This document shows, one piece after another, positions 16,503 through 24,517 of a stretch of 24,517 bases of DNA. Within the stretch, counting starts at the first letter, position 1; every line of letters begins with the position of its first letter. The DNA lies in the NCBI RefSeq assembly GCF_000186865.1, contig NW_008705567.1, positions 442,832-467,348 on the forward strand, given 5' to 3'. A program made the translations under genes and the position numbers. The stretch is from Aureococcus anophagefferens. Its lineage: Eukaryota > Sar > Pelagophyceae > Pelagomonadales > Pelagomonadaceae. The notes below the pieces were generated by a model. It was not told the origin of the DNA and did no database searches. It saw nothing but the letters and a program-made list of their open reading frames with translations.

Positions 16503-17648
16503 CCCCCTCGGCGAGGTTCGCGCGCGCGCCCGCGACGGGGTTCGCCGCGGGCCCCGGGGGCTTGGCCGCGGCGAGCGGCGCGGCCTCCGGCGCGGCTTCA
16601 GTTGTCGCGCCGCCCGCCCAGGGCCCGAAGCCCAGGCAGCCGAGCACGGCGACGACGACGACGACGACGAGAACGGAGTAGACGACGACGGCCAGCAGCA
16701 GCCACGCCCAGTAGGGCACGCCGTCCTCGGACTCCGTGATGAAGTCGCGGAGCGACGCGGCGCTTTCGTCGTCGTCTTCCTCGTCCGCCGTCGCCGCTGT
16801 CGCCACAATCCGCGACGGCGCCGCCGTCGGGGCCGGCGAGAGCGTCGGCGGGAGGCTCGGGGACGGCGACGGGAGGAACGACGGCTGGGGCGCCGGCGGC
16901 GCCGTGGGCCACGGGCTCGGCGCGGACGTCGGCCTGGGCAGCACAAGAGTGATTCAACGTCGCTTCAACGTGAGTGTTCTGCTCGCACGCGTCACGAGAA
17001 AAACATCTACGCTTCGAGACCGTTCCGAGAGATGATCGCTCGTCCAAAAATCAGCCGAAACGAGTGGAAAACGGCCGAGATATGAGCCTTTGAAGTTGGG
17101 AATTTCGCTCTCTTGTCCTGCCCGGACGTCGGCGGCGGCGTCGGCAGGGGGACGGGCACGAAGCTGGGGCCGGGCGACGGCGCGGCCGAGGGGATGAACG
17201 TCGGGCCGGGCGTCGGCGGGAGGCTCGGCGCGGACGTCGGCAGCTCCGTCGGGAAGAACGTCGGCGGCGCCGTGCCCGTCGGCGCGGCCGTCGTCGAGAG
17301 CGCGGCGAGGCGCGGCGCCGCGGGGACGGCGCCGTCCGTGGGATGCATCGTCGGCCGGTAGACCGGCGCCGTCGTCGAGAGCGCGGCGAGGCGCGCGGCC
17401 GCGGGGGCGGCCGCGGCGGCGGCGCCGTCCGCGGCGACGGCGCCGTCCGTGGGATGCATCGTCGGCCGGTAGACCGGCGCCGCGGACGCCGCGAGCGCCG
17501 CGGCTGCGGCGCCGTCCATCGCGAGCGACGCCGACGCTGCGAGGCTCGCCGGCCGTCGGAGCCGCCGCCGGTCCGACGCGAGCGTCGCCGCGAACAGCGC
17601 GAGCGCCAGCAGCAGGGCGCCGCCGGCGCGCCGTCGCGGCGCGGCCAT
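16498..17648 (-). CDS. Pro/Thr/Ser-rich single-pass surface protein, two exons
   Basis: Exon 1 is 17648-17134 and exon 2 is 16933-16498, giving 316 residues. The start ATG 17648 opens a signal peptide (MAAPRRRAGGALLLALALFA, cut probably near ATLAS). Two copies of PVYRPTMHPTDGAV follow within a larger imperfect repeat. Then comes a long P-x-P/T-rich stalk (PPTFFPTELPTSAPSLPPT, PSFLPSPSPSLPPTLSP), the style known from diatom and other stramenopile cell-surface proteins. An acidic stretch (ADEEDDDESAASLRDFITE) precedes one membrane helix (YWAWLLLAVVVYSVLVVVVV) and a short Ala/Pro-rich cytoplasmic tail. A glycosylated cell-surface or vesicle protein is inferred. An introner-like element interrupts the stalk, and its removal keeps the frame. 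Confidence 0.78.
16934..17133 (-). mobile_element. Introner-like element, copy 2, forming an intron of the Pro/Thr-rich gene
   Basis: On the minus strand a 9-bp direct repeat GCCGACGTC flanks the element (17133-17125 and 16933-16925). Its ends are GGGCAGGACAAGAG and CTCTTGTGCTGCCC, an inverted repeat with one mismatch. Over about 105 nt from AGAGCGAAATTCCC onward it is nearly identical to copy 1 (one substitution and one single-base indel seen), then has a different middle, then again the identical ACACTCACGTTGAAGCGACG. Splicing GC to AG (200 nt, phase 2) restores the reading PPPTSAPSP. It has the same orientation relative to its host gene as copy 1. Confidence 0.85.
17284..17482. repeat. Imperfect 111-bp-period duplication inside the Pro/Thr-rich gene
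   Basis: The core starting GACGGCGCCGTCCGTGGGAT occurs at 17325 and 17436 and encodes the two PVYRPTMHPTDGAV copies. The adjoining GTCGAGAGCGCGGCGAGGCG is also duplicated (about 17293 and 17373). This is an in-frame coding repeat (111 = 37 codons). Confidence 0.75.
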
Positions 17649-17968
17649 CGTCCACCGACGGCGATCCGCGACCAGGAAGGAGCGGCCTGGCTTGAAATCG
17701 AGCAACGCGACCGTCACGCCACGCGGGCGACGAGGCCGGAGCCTCGAAGCATACTCCAAAGCACCCGCGGGGCTGCCGGATACTTGAGGGGAAACTTGGG
17801 CTGCATGGTATGACATACGCTTTTGGCTGAAACATCCGTCAAGCTATATTCGGATATCTTGACGCCGCTACCGGACCGGACAAACAAATCGTATAAAATC
17901 AATGGATGAGCAACTCGGAAGGAAAGGGTTGTTGCACGACGTCTCTGTAATCCCCCTAATTCAATACG
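17649..17968. promoter_or_regulatory. Divergent spacer between the surface-protein and kinase genes
   Basis: About 320 bp between ATG 17648 (minus) and ATG 17969 (plus). The kinase-proximal half (17800-17965) is clearly AT-richer (for example AAACAAATCGTATAAAATCA near 17880-17900, with a TATAAAA-like string), as expected for a promoter. The TATA-like string lies about 75 bp before the kinase start. No other element was recognised. Confidence 0.4.
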
Positions 17969-19810
17969 ATGACAGCCCACGTAATGGATCTCCCGGGCAT
18001 CTCCGACGGGTTCCGGCGCCTGCGGCGCCACACGGAGGCCGCGGGCGACATGTCGGCGGCGGCCCAGGACGTGCGCGCCCGCCAGTACGAGCGCGTCTGC
18101 GAGAACTTTCGGATCCTGCGGCGCAAGTACGACTCGCTCAAGGAGGTGCACCAGGCGCTCCTCTGGGGCGACGCCGTGCTCGCGCACGAGGGGCTCGCCG
18201 CGGGGCTGCCCGCGGTGGACCCGACGCTCGTCGAGGAGGCCCACCGCGTCGGCGACGTCACGACGGCCGCGACGCTCGGCTCGGGCGCGTGCAGCAGCGT
18301 GCTCGAGGGCGCCTGGCCCGACGGGCGCCCCTGCGCCGTCAAGCGCATCTCGAAGCGGGACGCGAAGACGCTCCAGGAGGTGCGCAACGTCGCGTCGGAG
18401 CTCGAGGCGCTGCGGGCCCTCACGGGCGCGCCGCACGCGCTCGAGCTCCAGGCGGCGTTCGCGTCGCGCGACCACCTCTACTTCGTCGTGGAGCGCTTCG
18501 GCGAGGAGCTCTACGCCCTCCTGAAGCGCGACGCGTGCGCGCTCGCGCCGGCGCAGCAGGCGGGCGTCGTCCACGGCGTCGCCGCGGGGCTCGCGCACAT
18601 GCACTCGCTCGACCTCGTGCACCGCGACGTCAAGCCCGAGAACGTGCTCCTCGCCGACGTCGTGCCCGGCGGCGGCTTCCGCGACGTCCGCGTCAAGCTC
18701 TGCGACCTGGGCCTGTCGACGCGCGTGCGCGCGGCGCCGTCGCCCGCGTGCGCGACCGCGACGCTCGCCCTTGGCGGCCGCGCGGCGCCGCCGCGCGGCC
18801 GCGCGGCGCGCGCGCCGCTCTTCCAGTGCTGCGGGTCCATGGGCTTCTTCGCGCCGGACATGCTCGACCCGGCGGGCTACGACGGCTGCGCCGCGGACGC
18901 CTGGAGCCTCGGCTGCCTCGCGCTCGAGCTCGCGGCGGGCGCGCGGCTCTTCGCGCGCGTCTGGTTCCGCGAGTACAAGGCCTTCTTCGCCCGGCGCGGC
19001 GACCGCGACGGCGAGCACGGCCGCTTCGTGGCCAATTTAGCGCCCCTCGCGCGCGCGCTCCGGGGCTGCGGCGAGCTCGCGGCGGAGCCCGACGTCGCGC
19101 GGGACCTCGAGGACTGCCGCGTGCTCTGCCGCCAGTCGCCGGCCTTCGCCGGCGCGAGCGCGTGCCTCGACGCGGACCCGGCGGCGCGCCGGACGCCGGC
19201 GGAGGCGCGCGACGCCCTCGCGGCGACGCACGCGCGGCGGCCCTCGGACGCGTCGGCGGACAGCGCGGCGTCGCGCGGCCGCGTGCACCCGGAGGGCGCG
19301 CCCGCGGACGCGCGGCCGTCGCTCGCGAGCTCGCTCCGGGCCGTGCTCGGCGGCCGCGAGGCGTCGAGCCCCGTCGCGCCCGCGGCGCCCGAGGCGGCCG
19401 CGGCGGCCGCGGCGCCCGAGGGGCCCGCGGCGCCGCCCGCGGCGCCCGCGCCCGCGAGCGCCCGGCGGCTCCTCGTCGTCGACGACGAGCCGGCGAGCCT
19501 CCTGGCGACGCGCGACGCGCTCCGCGCGGCCTACGGCTGCCGCGTCGACGCGGCGTCGAGCGCGCTCGACGCGCTCGACGCGCTCGAATCGGAGGCCTAC
19601 GACGCCGTCCTCGTCGAGCTCGGGCTCGGGGGCGCCGGCGGCGCGGCCGTCGTCGCCGCCGCCGGCGACCGCGCCGACGGCGACCGGCCCTTCGTCGCCG
19701 CCCTCGCGCGCGGCGCCGGCGCGCTCCCGGACGCCGCCGACCTCGGCGCGGACGTCGTCGCGCGCGCGCCCCTCGACGCCGCGGTCCTCCGCGGCGCGCA
19801 CTTCTGGTGA
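17969..19810 (+). CDS. Ser/Thr protein kinase fused to a receiver-like domain
   Basis: 613 residues, ATG 17969, TGA 19808-19810. The N-terminus has a helical segment (YERVCENFRILRRKYDSLKE). The kinase domain begins near 100: glycine loop LGSGACSSVLEG, lysine in CAVKRISKR, glutamate in VASELEALRAL, catalytic loop HRDVKPENVLL (H218-R219-D220), DLG at 246-248 in place of DFG, and activation-segment end CCGSMGFFAPDML. All catalytic residues are present. A Pro/Ala linker (about 400-490) leads to a receiver-like domain: RLLVVDDEPASLLATRDAL has the acidic pair D505/D506. The residue at the phospho-acceptor position, 44 beyond D506, is E550 (AVLVELGLGG). The usual late Lys is replaced (VVARAPLD). The receiver is probably not phosphorylated and could act as a fixed regulatory domain. 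Confidence 0.87.
   Translation: MTAHVMDLPGISDGFRRLRRHTEAAGDMSAAAQDVRARQYERVCENFRILRRKYDSLKEVHQALLWGDAVLAHEGLAAGLPAVDPTLVEEAHRVGDVTTAATLGSGACSSVLEGAWPDGRPCAVKRISKRDAKTLQEVRNVASELEALRALTGAPHALELQAAFASRDHLYFVVERFGEELYALLKRDACALAPAQQAGVVHGVAAGLAHMHSLDLVHRDVKPENVLLADVVPGGGFRDVRVKLCDLGLSTRVRAAPSPACATATLALGGRAAPPRGRAARAPLFQCCGSMGFFAPDMLDPAGYDGCAADAWSLGCLALELAAGARLFARVWFREYKAFFARRGDRDGEHGRFVANLAPLARALRGCGELAAEPDVARDLEDCRVLCRQSPAFAGASACLDADPAARRTPAEARDALAATHARRPSDASADSAASRGRVHPEGAPADARPSLASSLRAVLGGREASSPVAPAAPEAAAAAAAPEGPAAPPAAPAPASARRLLVVDDEPASLLATRDALRAAYGCRVDAASSALDALDALESEAYDAVLVELGLGGAGGAAVVAAAGDRADGDRPFVAALARGAGALPDAADLGADVVARAPLDAAVLRGAHFW
18731..18826 (+). other. Possible in-frame GC-AG intron in the kinase activation segment
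   Basis: Between DLGLSTRVR and CCGSMGFFAPD lies a 32-codon low-complexity insert (AAPSPACATATLALGG and on) not expected in an activation segment. It is bounded by a phase-0 GCGGCG and by CTCTTCCAG, the second a good acceptor. Its length, 96 nt, is a multiple of three and it contains no stop, so either splicing or retention keeps the frame. The feature is offered as a possibility. Confidence 0.4.
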
Positions 19811-20072
19811 GCGCCCGACCCAGAAGACGTCGACCTCGTCGACGATTCAGAACCGCCCTCCGACCGCCTTCGGACCGCGCCAAATTCGATGGTCTACGCC
19901 TAGGCAGCACCACTTCCCGGGAATTTCCTAACGCACTATAGCCGTGCTGGCCGCAGTGGCACGGTATTATTGATAATTACGACGTGCGGACTTTAATTGT
20001 TAGAGGTCCATAAGCAATTGCTGCAAAACCCTCACGAATGCCAACATCCTATTCAGAGGGGGCCGACCACCA
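19811..20072. other. Kinase 3' flank, nothing recognised
   Basis: About 260 bp that becomes AT-richer after 19950 (ATTATTGATAATTACGACG). No gene, RNA or known signal was recognised. Confidence 0.4.
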
Positions 20073-20532
20073 GGCATACACCAGCCACGGCATACACCAG
20101 CATAGCAGCCGCATAGCAGCCGCATAGCAGACGCATAGCGGGCGCATAGCGGGCGCATAGCGGGCGCATAGCAGGCGCATAGCAGGCGCATAGCAGGCGC
20201 ATAGCAGGCGCATACCACCAGCATAGCAGGCGCATAAGACCAGCATAGCAGCCGCATACCACCAGCATAGCAGGCGCATAAGACCAGCATAGCAGCCCAC
20301 CAGCATACCACCAGCATAGCAGGCGCATACCACCAGCATAGCAGCCGCATACTGGTCACCGGCATAGCAGACGCATACCACCGGCATAGCAGACGCATAC
20401 CACCCGCATACCACCCGCATACCACCAGCATACCACCCGCATACCACCCGCATACCACCCGCATACCACCCGCATAACACCCGCATAAAGCCCGCATAAA
20501 GCCCGCATAGCGGGCGCATACTACCAGGCATA
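20073..20532. repeat. Minisatellite of 11-bp units, about 40 copies
   Basis: Units alternate among GCATAGCAGGC, GCATACCACCC, GCATACCACCA, GCATAGCGGGC, GCATAAGACCA and similar forms. The invariant start is GCATA and the second half varies. One type predominates in runs (CCACCC at the right end, AGCRGGC at the left). Because 11 is not a multiple of three and the units lack stops on the minus strand, all three minus frames read as long Cys/Tyr/Met/Ala-rich open frames. Those are artefacts of the repeat. There are no unique spacers, so this is not a CRISPR array. Confidence 0.92.
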
Positions 20533-20580
20533 CCGGCGGTCAACCCCCTCGGATCCTATTGGTCGGACCATCAGGTTTTA

Positions 20581-20597
20581 CCTAACCCTAACCCTTA
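20581..20597. repeat. Short telomere-like tract (CCCTAA)n
   Basis: CCTAACCCTAACCCTTA contains two full CCCTAA-type units plus partial ones. TTAGGG is the telomere repeat of many stramenopiles. It is only about 17 bp and lies 50 bp beyond the minisatellite, so it may be interstitial telomeric sequence or chance. Confidence 0.5.
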
Positions 20598-21808
20598 ATA
20601 CGCGACGCAATGGGCGCGGACTTTATGCGAGGCTTGGTTCGGCATGATCTGCCCCACGAGGCTCGAAACCGAGGGCACATTCCAAGGGTAATTTGGGGGC
20701 GTGGATGCGAACGAAACACTCCGCGCGCGCGGGGGAAGAGCACGAGCTGAGATCTCATCGCCTGCGCGCGGGGGAGGAACGGCCAAATCGATCTCGGCTT
20801 CTACGCGCCCTCGCACGAAACGGAGTCGAGATTCGGAATGCCCGCCCCCCAAAACCCCTTAGAAAGTGCTCTCGATTTCCCCCCTCATAGGGCAGATCAT
20901 ACCGAACTCAGTGGCTGAGATCGTTGGCGTCCATCCCTGGCCAAAAAAAAGTTGTGTGCCCTAGTTAATACTATTCTTGACGACGATGGACCAATAAGAA
21001 ACCAGCATTTGACGCCTCGATGGGAAAATGACTAGAGGCGGGAGGCCACCACTACAGCCGAGACCGTAATATTCGATAATTCCAAGTCCCTCGAGCTGAC
21101 CCAGCTCTAGGTCACGAGCAATTACCCGAGAAGCGGTGCTGCCGAGTCTACGCCCTCGACGCCACGGTGCTTGCCGAACGCCCGCCGTGTTCAAGTTGTC
21201 TCTGTTTCACCGACCTCCATGCCCTCGTACCGAACGCCACGACGCCTGCCGAACTCCCCCCCCGCACGGGGCCGTGTTCAAGTTGTCTCTGTTTCGCCGA
21301 CCTCTATGCCCTCGTACCGAACGCCACGACGCCTGCCGCACTCCCGCCGTGTTGTCTCTACGTAAATTCGCAAGCCCTCTTGAGGCGGTCGGTCGGAGCG
21401 CCGACTCGCGGCCGGGCCGACTCGCCGCGCTCATGTGCCGCGGCTCCGGCTCTGCGGAGGGTCCCCCAGTAGCGTGGCTTCCGTAGAAACCACCCGTAGT
21501 GACGCGTTCTAAGACGAGTCCGACGCGTTGGATGGGAATCCGATGTCCAATCCGACCACTCGATGATCGCGTTCCGCGCGGCGGCCGCGCGTCGCTCCGC
21601 GGCCGCGTTCGCGCGCGAATAAAACCCCGAAAACGGTACCTCCGGGGACGACCGGACAACCGAGCGACGACGCTCGCCGGCGTCCGTCGGCGGGGTGTCG
21701 GTGGCCATGTAAGTGGGGATGAACCCGCGTCGATAGCCGAAGTCACCCTGAGGTACCGTCCCAAAGTCAACATCTCGTCAAGGTGCCGACACGAGGCCAA
21801 TACAGGGC
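20598..21808. other. Gene-poor region, about 1.2 kb
   Basis: No frame here shows both codon bias and a recognisable domain. Short frames with Pro/Thr/Arg-rich translations are non-coding in look. The stretch 20940-21100 is AT-richer. A GCGCGCGGGGGA motif occurs twice (near 20727 and 20767). The 21185-21345 tandem repeat lies within it. Confidence 0.45.
21185..21345. repeat. Two-copy tandem repeat, period 87 bp
   Basis: The segment starting CCGTGTTCAAGTTGTCTCTG occurs at 21185 and 21272. Each continues into ATGCCCTCGTACCGAACGCC and CACGACGCCTGCCG with few differences. A partial third unit (CGCCGTGTTGTCTCTACG) follows at about 21347. There is no coding evidence. Confidence 0.8.
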
Positions 21809-22770
21809 ATGCGACGCGCCAGGACCGCTTCCGGCGGGAGCGAGGAGGCGGCGCGGGACACGTCGCGGCCGCGGACCGATGACCTCGAGGACGGCGTGCC
21901 GCTGCCGCTCCTCAAGCACGGCATCGAGGTGCTCCGCGCCCTCGCGACGGCGGCGGCGTCGACGGCTGAGCGGCGCGTCGCGCGAAAGGACATCAACTCC
22001 AAGCCGCCGCACGGCTCGTGGCAGGCCCTCTTCGACGCGAGCAAGCCCAGCTCCCTCGTGGCTCGCGGCTACGCGGCCAAGGGCTACGGCGCGGGGCCGG
22101 ACTACGGCCGCTACTGGATCACGGCCGCGGGGCTCGAGTACCTCGCGGCCGTGGACCGCGCCGCCGTCGCCGACGCCGACGCCCCTGTCCCTGCCCCGCC
22201 GCTGCGCCTCGACGCCGTCGAGGATCTGGACGAGGATGATGCCCCTGCCCCTGTCCCTGCCGCTGCGCCTGCGCGCGTCCACGCGGCGCGGGCCGCGAGG
22301 CTCAGCAAGGAGCTGGGCACCGCGCGGCGCTCGGCCTCGTCGGCGCGCGCGTCAATGGCCGCATCCACGAGCAGCTCCCACGTGTGGAAGCTCGCGCGGC
22401 GCGAGGGCATGCCCCCCTTCGACAGCGAGAACCCCTTCGACGACGGCGACGTCGACGACTGGTCGAGCGACTTCGACAGCGAGGGCTCCGACGACGACGA
22501 CTCCGACGACGACGACTCCGGCGGCAACTCCAGGTCGACCCAGGCGCGCAACGTCGTCTGTCGGCTCGCGGTCTACACCGGCGGGTCGGGCCGATCGAAG
22601 CTCGGATGGTCCGGAAGACGGGCGTCGCGCTCGACGACGCGGGAGACGCGCCGACGCCCGCCGACACGCCCAGGACGGGCCTGTCGGCGGCCTTTGCCGC
22701 CGTCGACGGACGCCTCGTCGTGCTGTCCGAGGCCGAGAACGCCAAGACCGTCGCCGCGTGCGACGGGTGA
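21809..22770 (+). CDS. Acidic protein with possible winged-helix N-terminus; apparent frameshift
   Basis: From ATG 21809 the first frame reads SGGSEEAARDTSRPRTDDLE, then PLPLLKHGIEVLRALATAAA, DINSKPPHGSWQALFDAS, VARGYAAKGYGAGPDYGRYW and ITAAGLEYLAAVD. This helix-helix-strand order with a Tyr/Gly-rich loop and ITAAGLEYL could be a winged helix, but the match is weak. Next come Ala/Pro-rich repeats, a basic segment and a strongly acidic run (FDDGDVDDWSSDFDSEGSDD). Coding character (third-position GC) in this frame ends near 22590. It resumes from about 22610 in another frame as MVRKTGVALDDAGDAPTPAD, LSAAFAAVDGRLVVLSEAEN and stop TGA 22768-22770. No intron fits the roughly 20-bp gap well, so a frameshift (real or sequencing) or an unresolved intron is possible. 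Confidence 0.5.
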
Positions 22771-23103
22771 CTCCGCGCTCGCCGTCGTCTCCCGCCCCGC
22801 GCGTCCCGCGCCACAGAGCACCTCGCGACGATCTTTTAGCAGAAACTCATAAAAAGCGGCTAGATCGACGAGGAATCGGGGTGTTTCGACGGGACAACGG
22901 TCCTTTAAGCGCGGCTATGGTTTACTTCAAAATCGAGGTCTGCTGGGGGTCCCTCCGCGTGGCGGGAGCCCCGCGCCTCGACTTGCGCCGCGGCCTCCGA
23001 GTCGCGACCATGGCCAGTCACAGTGCCACTCGGACCGCCGGCCAATTTATTATTATTAATTAATTGGATTCTGGGCTGCCCGCCGCGGTTAATACCCGAG
23101 GGC
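22771..23103. other. Spacer, nothing recognised
   Basis: About 330 bp between the acidic-protein gene and the coiled-coil gene. It contains an AT-rich stretch (AATTTATTATTATTAATTAA at about 23043) some 40-60 bp upstream of the coiled-coil start, perhaps part of its promoter. Confidence 0.4.
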
Positions 23104-24517
23104 ATGGCTTATCGGCCGGAGCGCTGGGGCGGGGCCCGGCGCGCGCTCGACGAGAACTTCGAGACGGCGGCGTCGTCGCCGCGCATGCTCAGCGAGCTCC
23201 AGGAGCTGAAGCGGTCCAACGACTGGCTGCTGGCGAGCGTCGAGAAGATGCGGTCGCTGGAGCCCCGGGAGCCCCGGCGGCACCGGAGCGCCCGCGCGCC
23301 GCCGACTCCGCCGGCGCCGCCCGGGGGCCTCGAGGACGCGGTCTACGCGTCGACGCTGGCGCTGCAGCGCGCGCACACGGACCGCGTCGCCAAGTTGCAC
23401 GACGCGGAGCACGACCTGCTCGAGCGCCTCGGCGGCTGGCAGACCAAGGGCGCGCGCCTCGAGGCGCGCCTGGGCCGCTGCCGGCGCGTCATATCGCGCC
23501 TCGCCGTGGACCGCTTCGCGGCGCGGCTCGACGTCGACGCGCTGCTCCGATTGGGCGCCGGAGCGCTCCGCGCCGCGCTCCTCCGCGCCGCGCTGGCGAC
23601 GTGGCGCCTCCGCGCCGGGGGCCGCGCCGCGGCCGCGGACGAGGCCCGGACCCGCCGCGCCGCGGAAGTGCACGAGAAGGTAGTAGAAAACGCGAAGCGC
23701 GAGCGCGCCGCGCGCAAGGCCGCGGCGAGGGCCGCCGCGGACCTCTGTGTGGAAATCAACCAGTGAGCTGGGACGTCGGGGCCAAACTTCAGAATTCTCT
23801 AGCTCGGTCAAATCGAAGTCGATTCGGCTGATTTCTGGACGAATCGATTGCTCTCAGCGAGTTCTCGAAGCACGGCGGAAGTGCTCGTGTCAAAACATTC
23901 GAATACGCGCTGCACACAGGCGGACCTCGGCGCGCGCCTCGACGCCGCGGCGGCCGACGCGGGCGCGGCGCGCGCGGAGGCCGCGCGCCACGAGGCGGCG
24001 GTCCGCGAGGCGCACGCCGACGCCGCCCAGGGCCGGCAGCGGGCCGACGCCGCGCGGACCCAGGCCGCCGCGCTCGCCGCGGAGCTCGCCGAGGTCGTGG
24101 CCGCGCACGAGCGCGAGATCGCGGCGACGGCCAAGGACGCGGAGTCGCGGTGCGCCGCGCTCCGGCGCGAGGCCGACGAGGCGCGCGCCGCGGCCGCGCG
24201 CCACCGCGCCGACGCCGACGACGCGCGCGCGCGCGCGGACGACGCGGCCGCGCGCGCCGCGCGCGCCGCGGCCGACGGCGACGCGGCCGCGCGCGAGCTC
24301 GCCGCGCGGCGCGACCGCGACGCGCGGGACGCGCGGGACGCGGGCCTCGAGGCGGAGCGGCGCGCGGCGCTCGACGCCGCGGCCGCGCGCGACGCCGCGG
24401 CCGCGCGCGACGCCGCGGCCCGCGACGCCGCGGCCGCGCGCGACGCCGCGGCCCGCGCCGAGGCCGACCGCGACGCCGCGGCGACCGAGCTGCGGACCTG
24501 CCGCGACGGCGCGGCGG
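23104..24517 (+). CDS. Ala/Arg-rich coiled-coil protein, two exons, C-terminus off the window
   Basis: ATG 23104 (MAYRPERWGGARRALDENFE) follows an AT-rich upstream patch; the frame extends further up without an ATG. Exon 1 is 23104-23736 (211 codons) and exon 2 runs from 23920 to the right edge, still open. Residues 30-60 (MLSELQELKRSNDWLLASVE) and much of the rest are helical with charged heptads. Exon 2 (ADLGARLDAAAADAGAARAE and on) is a long Ala/Arg/Asp/Glu coiled coil ending in repeated RDAAAARDAAA blocks. A structural or cytoskeletal role (for example centrosomal or flagellar) would be a guess; no family is recognised. An introner-like element separates the exons; GC-AG splicing restores RAA|ADLGARL. 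Confidence 0.75.
23737..23919 (+). mobile_element. Introner-like element, copy 3 (diverged), forming an intron of the coiled-coil gene
   Basis: The 9-bp direct repeat GCGGACCTC lies at 23737-23745 and 23920-23928. The insert starts TGTGTGG and ends CACACAG, a short inverted repeat. Its inside shares blocks with copies 1 and 2: AACTTCA, then CTCGG, then TTCGGCTGATTTCTGGACGA, then CTCGAAG. Splicing from GC 23737 to AG 23919 (183 nt, phase 0) exactly restores the pre-insertion frame. A GT donor at 23749 is in frame, but would add four residues repeating part of the target. Orientation relative to the gene is the same as in copies 1 and 2. Confidence 0.8.

Noticed and set aside
20073..20532. CRISPR-like array
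   Set aside because: Units are contiguous 11-mers with no unique spacers of 30 bp or so, and the genome is eukaryotic.
20000..20543. Cys/Tyr/Met-rich open frames in all three minus frames
   Set aside because: They are translations of the 11-bp minisatellite, which has no stop on that strand; the same peptide appears in each frame.

Overview
The window looks like nuclear DNA of a GC-rich photosynthetic stramenopile, most likely a pelagophyte of the Aureococcus/Pelagomonas kind. The reasons are eukaryotic gene families (UFD1, an NSF-like AAA ATPase, a CNG-type channel, PHD/U-box, SAM, PH and Ser/Thr kinase domains), very GC-rich third codon positions, short spliceosomal introns, a leader with an AFAP motif typical of secondary red plastids, a Pro/Thr/Ser-rich surface protein as in diatoms, a short TTAGGG-type tract, and introner-like elements. 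The species assignment is inference. No bacterial operon, rRNA, tRNA or CRISPR array was seen.

Layout. 1-8115: five minus-strand genes (PHD/U-box protein running off the left edge, ankyrin protein, alpha/beta hydrolase, SAM/leucine-rich protein, PH-like protein) and one plus-strand plastid-leader gene at 2388-3173. 4462-5539 is a gene-poor gap. 8539-11351: CNG-type cation channel (+). 11368-11694: small membrane protein (-). 11913-13270: UFD1 in six exons (+). 13334-13790: small membrane protein (-). 14458-16438: NSF-like AAA ATPase (+), convergent with a Pro/Thr-rich membrane protein (16498-17648, -). 17969-19810: kinase fused to a receiver-like domain (+). 19811-21808: repeat-rich gene desert with an 11-bp minisatellite, a telomere-like tract and an 87-bp tandem repeat. 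21809-22770: possibly frameshifted acidic protein (+). 23104 to the right edge: coiled-coil protein (+). Genes are tightly packed, often divergent or convergent, and do not form an evident pathway.

The most interesting signal is in the introns. UFD1 is conserved enough to fix its exon joins by reading. All five of its introns then fall on GC...AG boundaries, four starting GCGCG and one GCGAG, with no usable GT donor at the joins. Separately, three genes (AAA ATPase, Pro/Thr-rich protein, coiled-coil protein) each carry an AT-richer insert of one repeat family. Each insert has short inverted ends and is flanked by a 9-bp direct repeat starting with GC. Splicing from that GC to the AG at the far end of the element restores the uninterrupted reading frame exactly. 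This is what an introner (an intron-making DNA transposon) that borrows its 5' splice site from the target duplication would leave.

Other points of note are a small Tudor/SH3-like segment between pore and cyclic-nucleotide-binding domain of the channel, an N-G-E pore in that channel, a receiver domain whose phospho-acceptor Asp is Glu, and a PHD plus U-box architecture. Gene models rest on reading frames and motifs alone. Starts and splice sites outside UFD1 and the introner-bearing genes are less certain.
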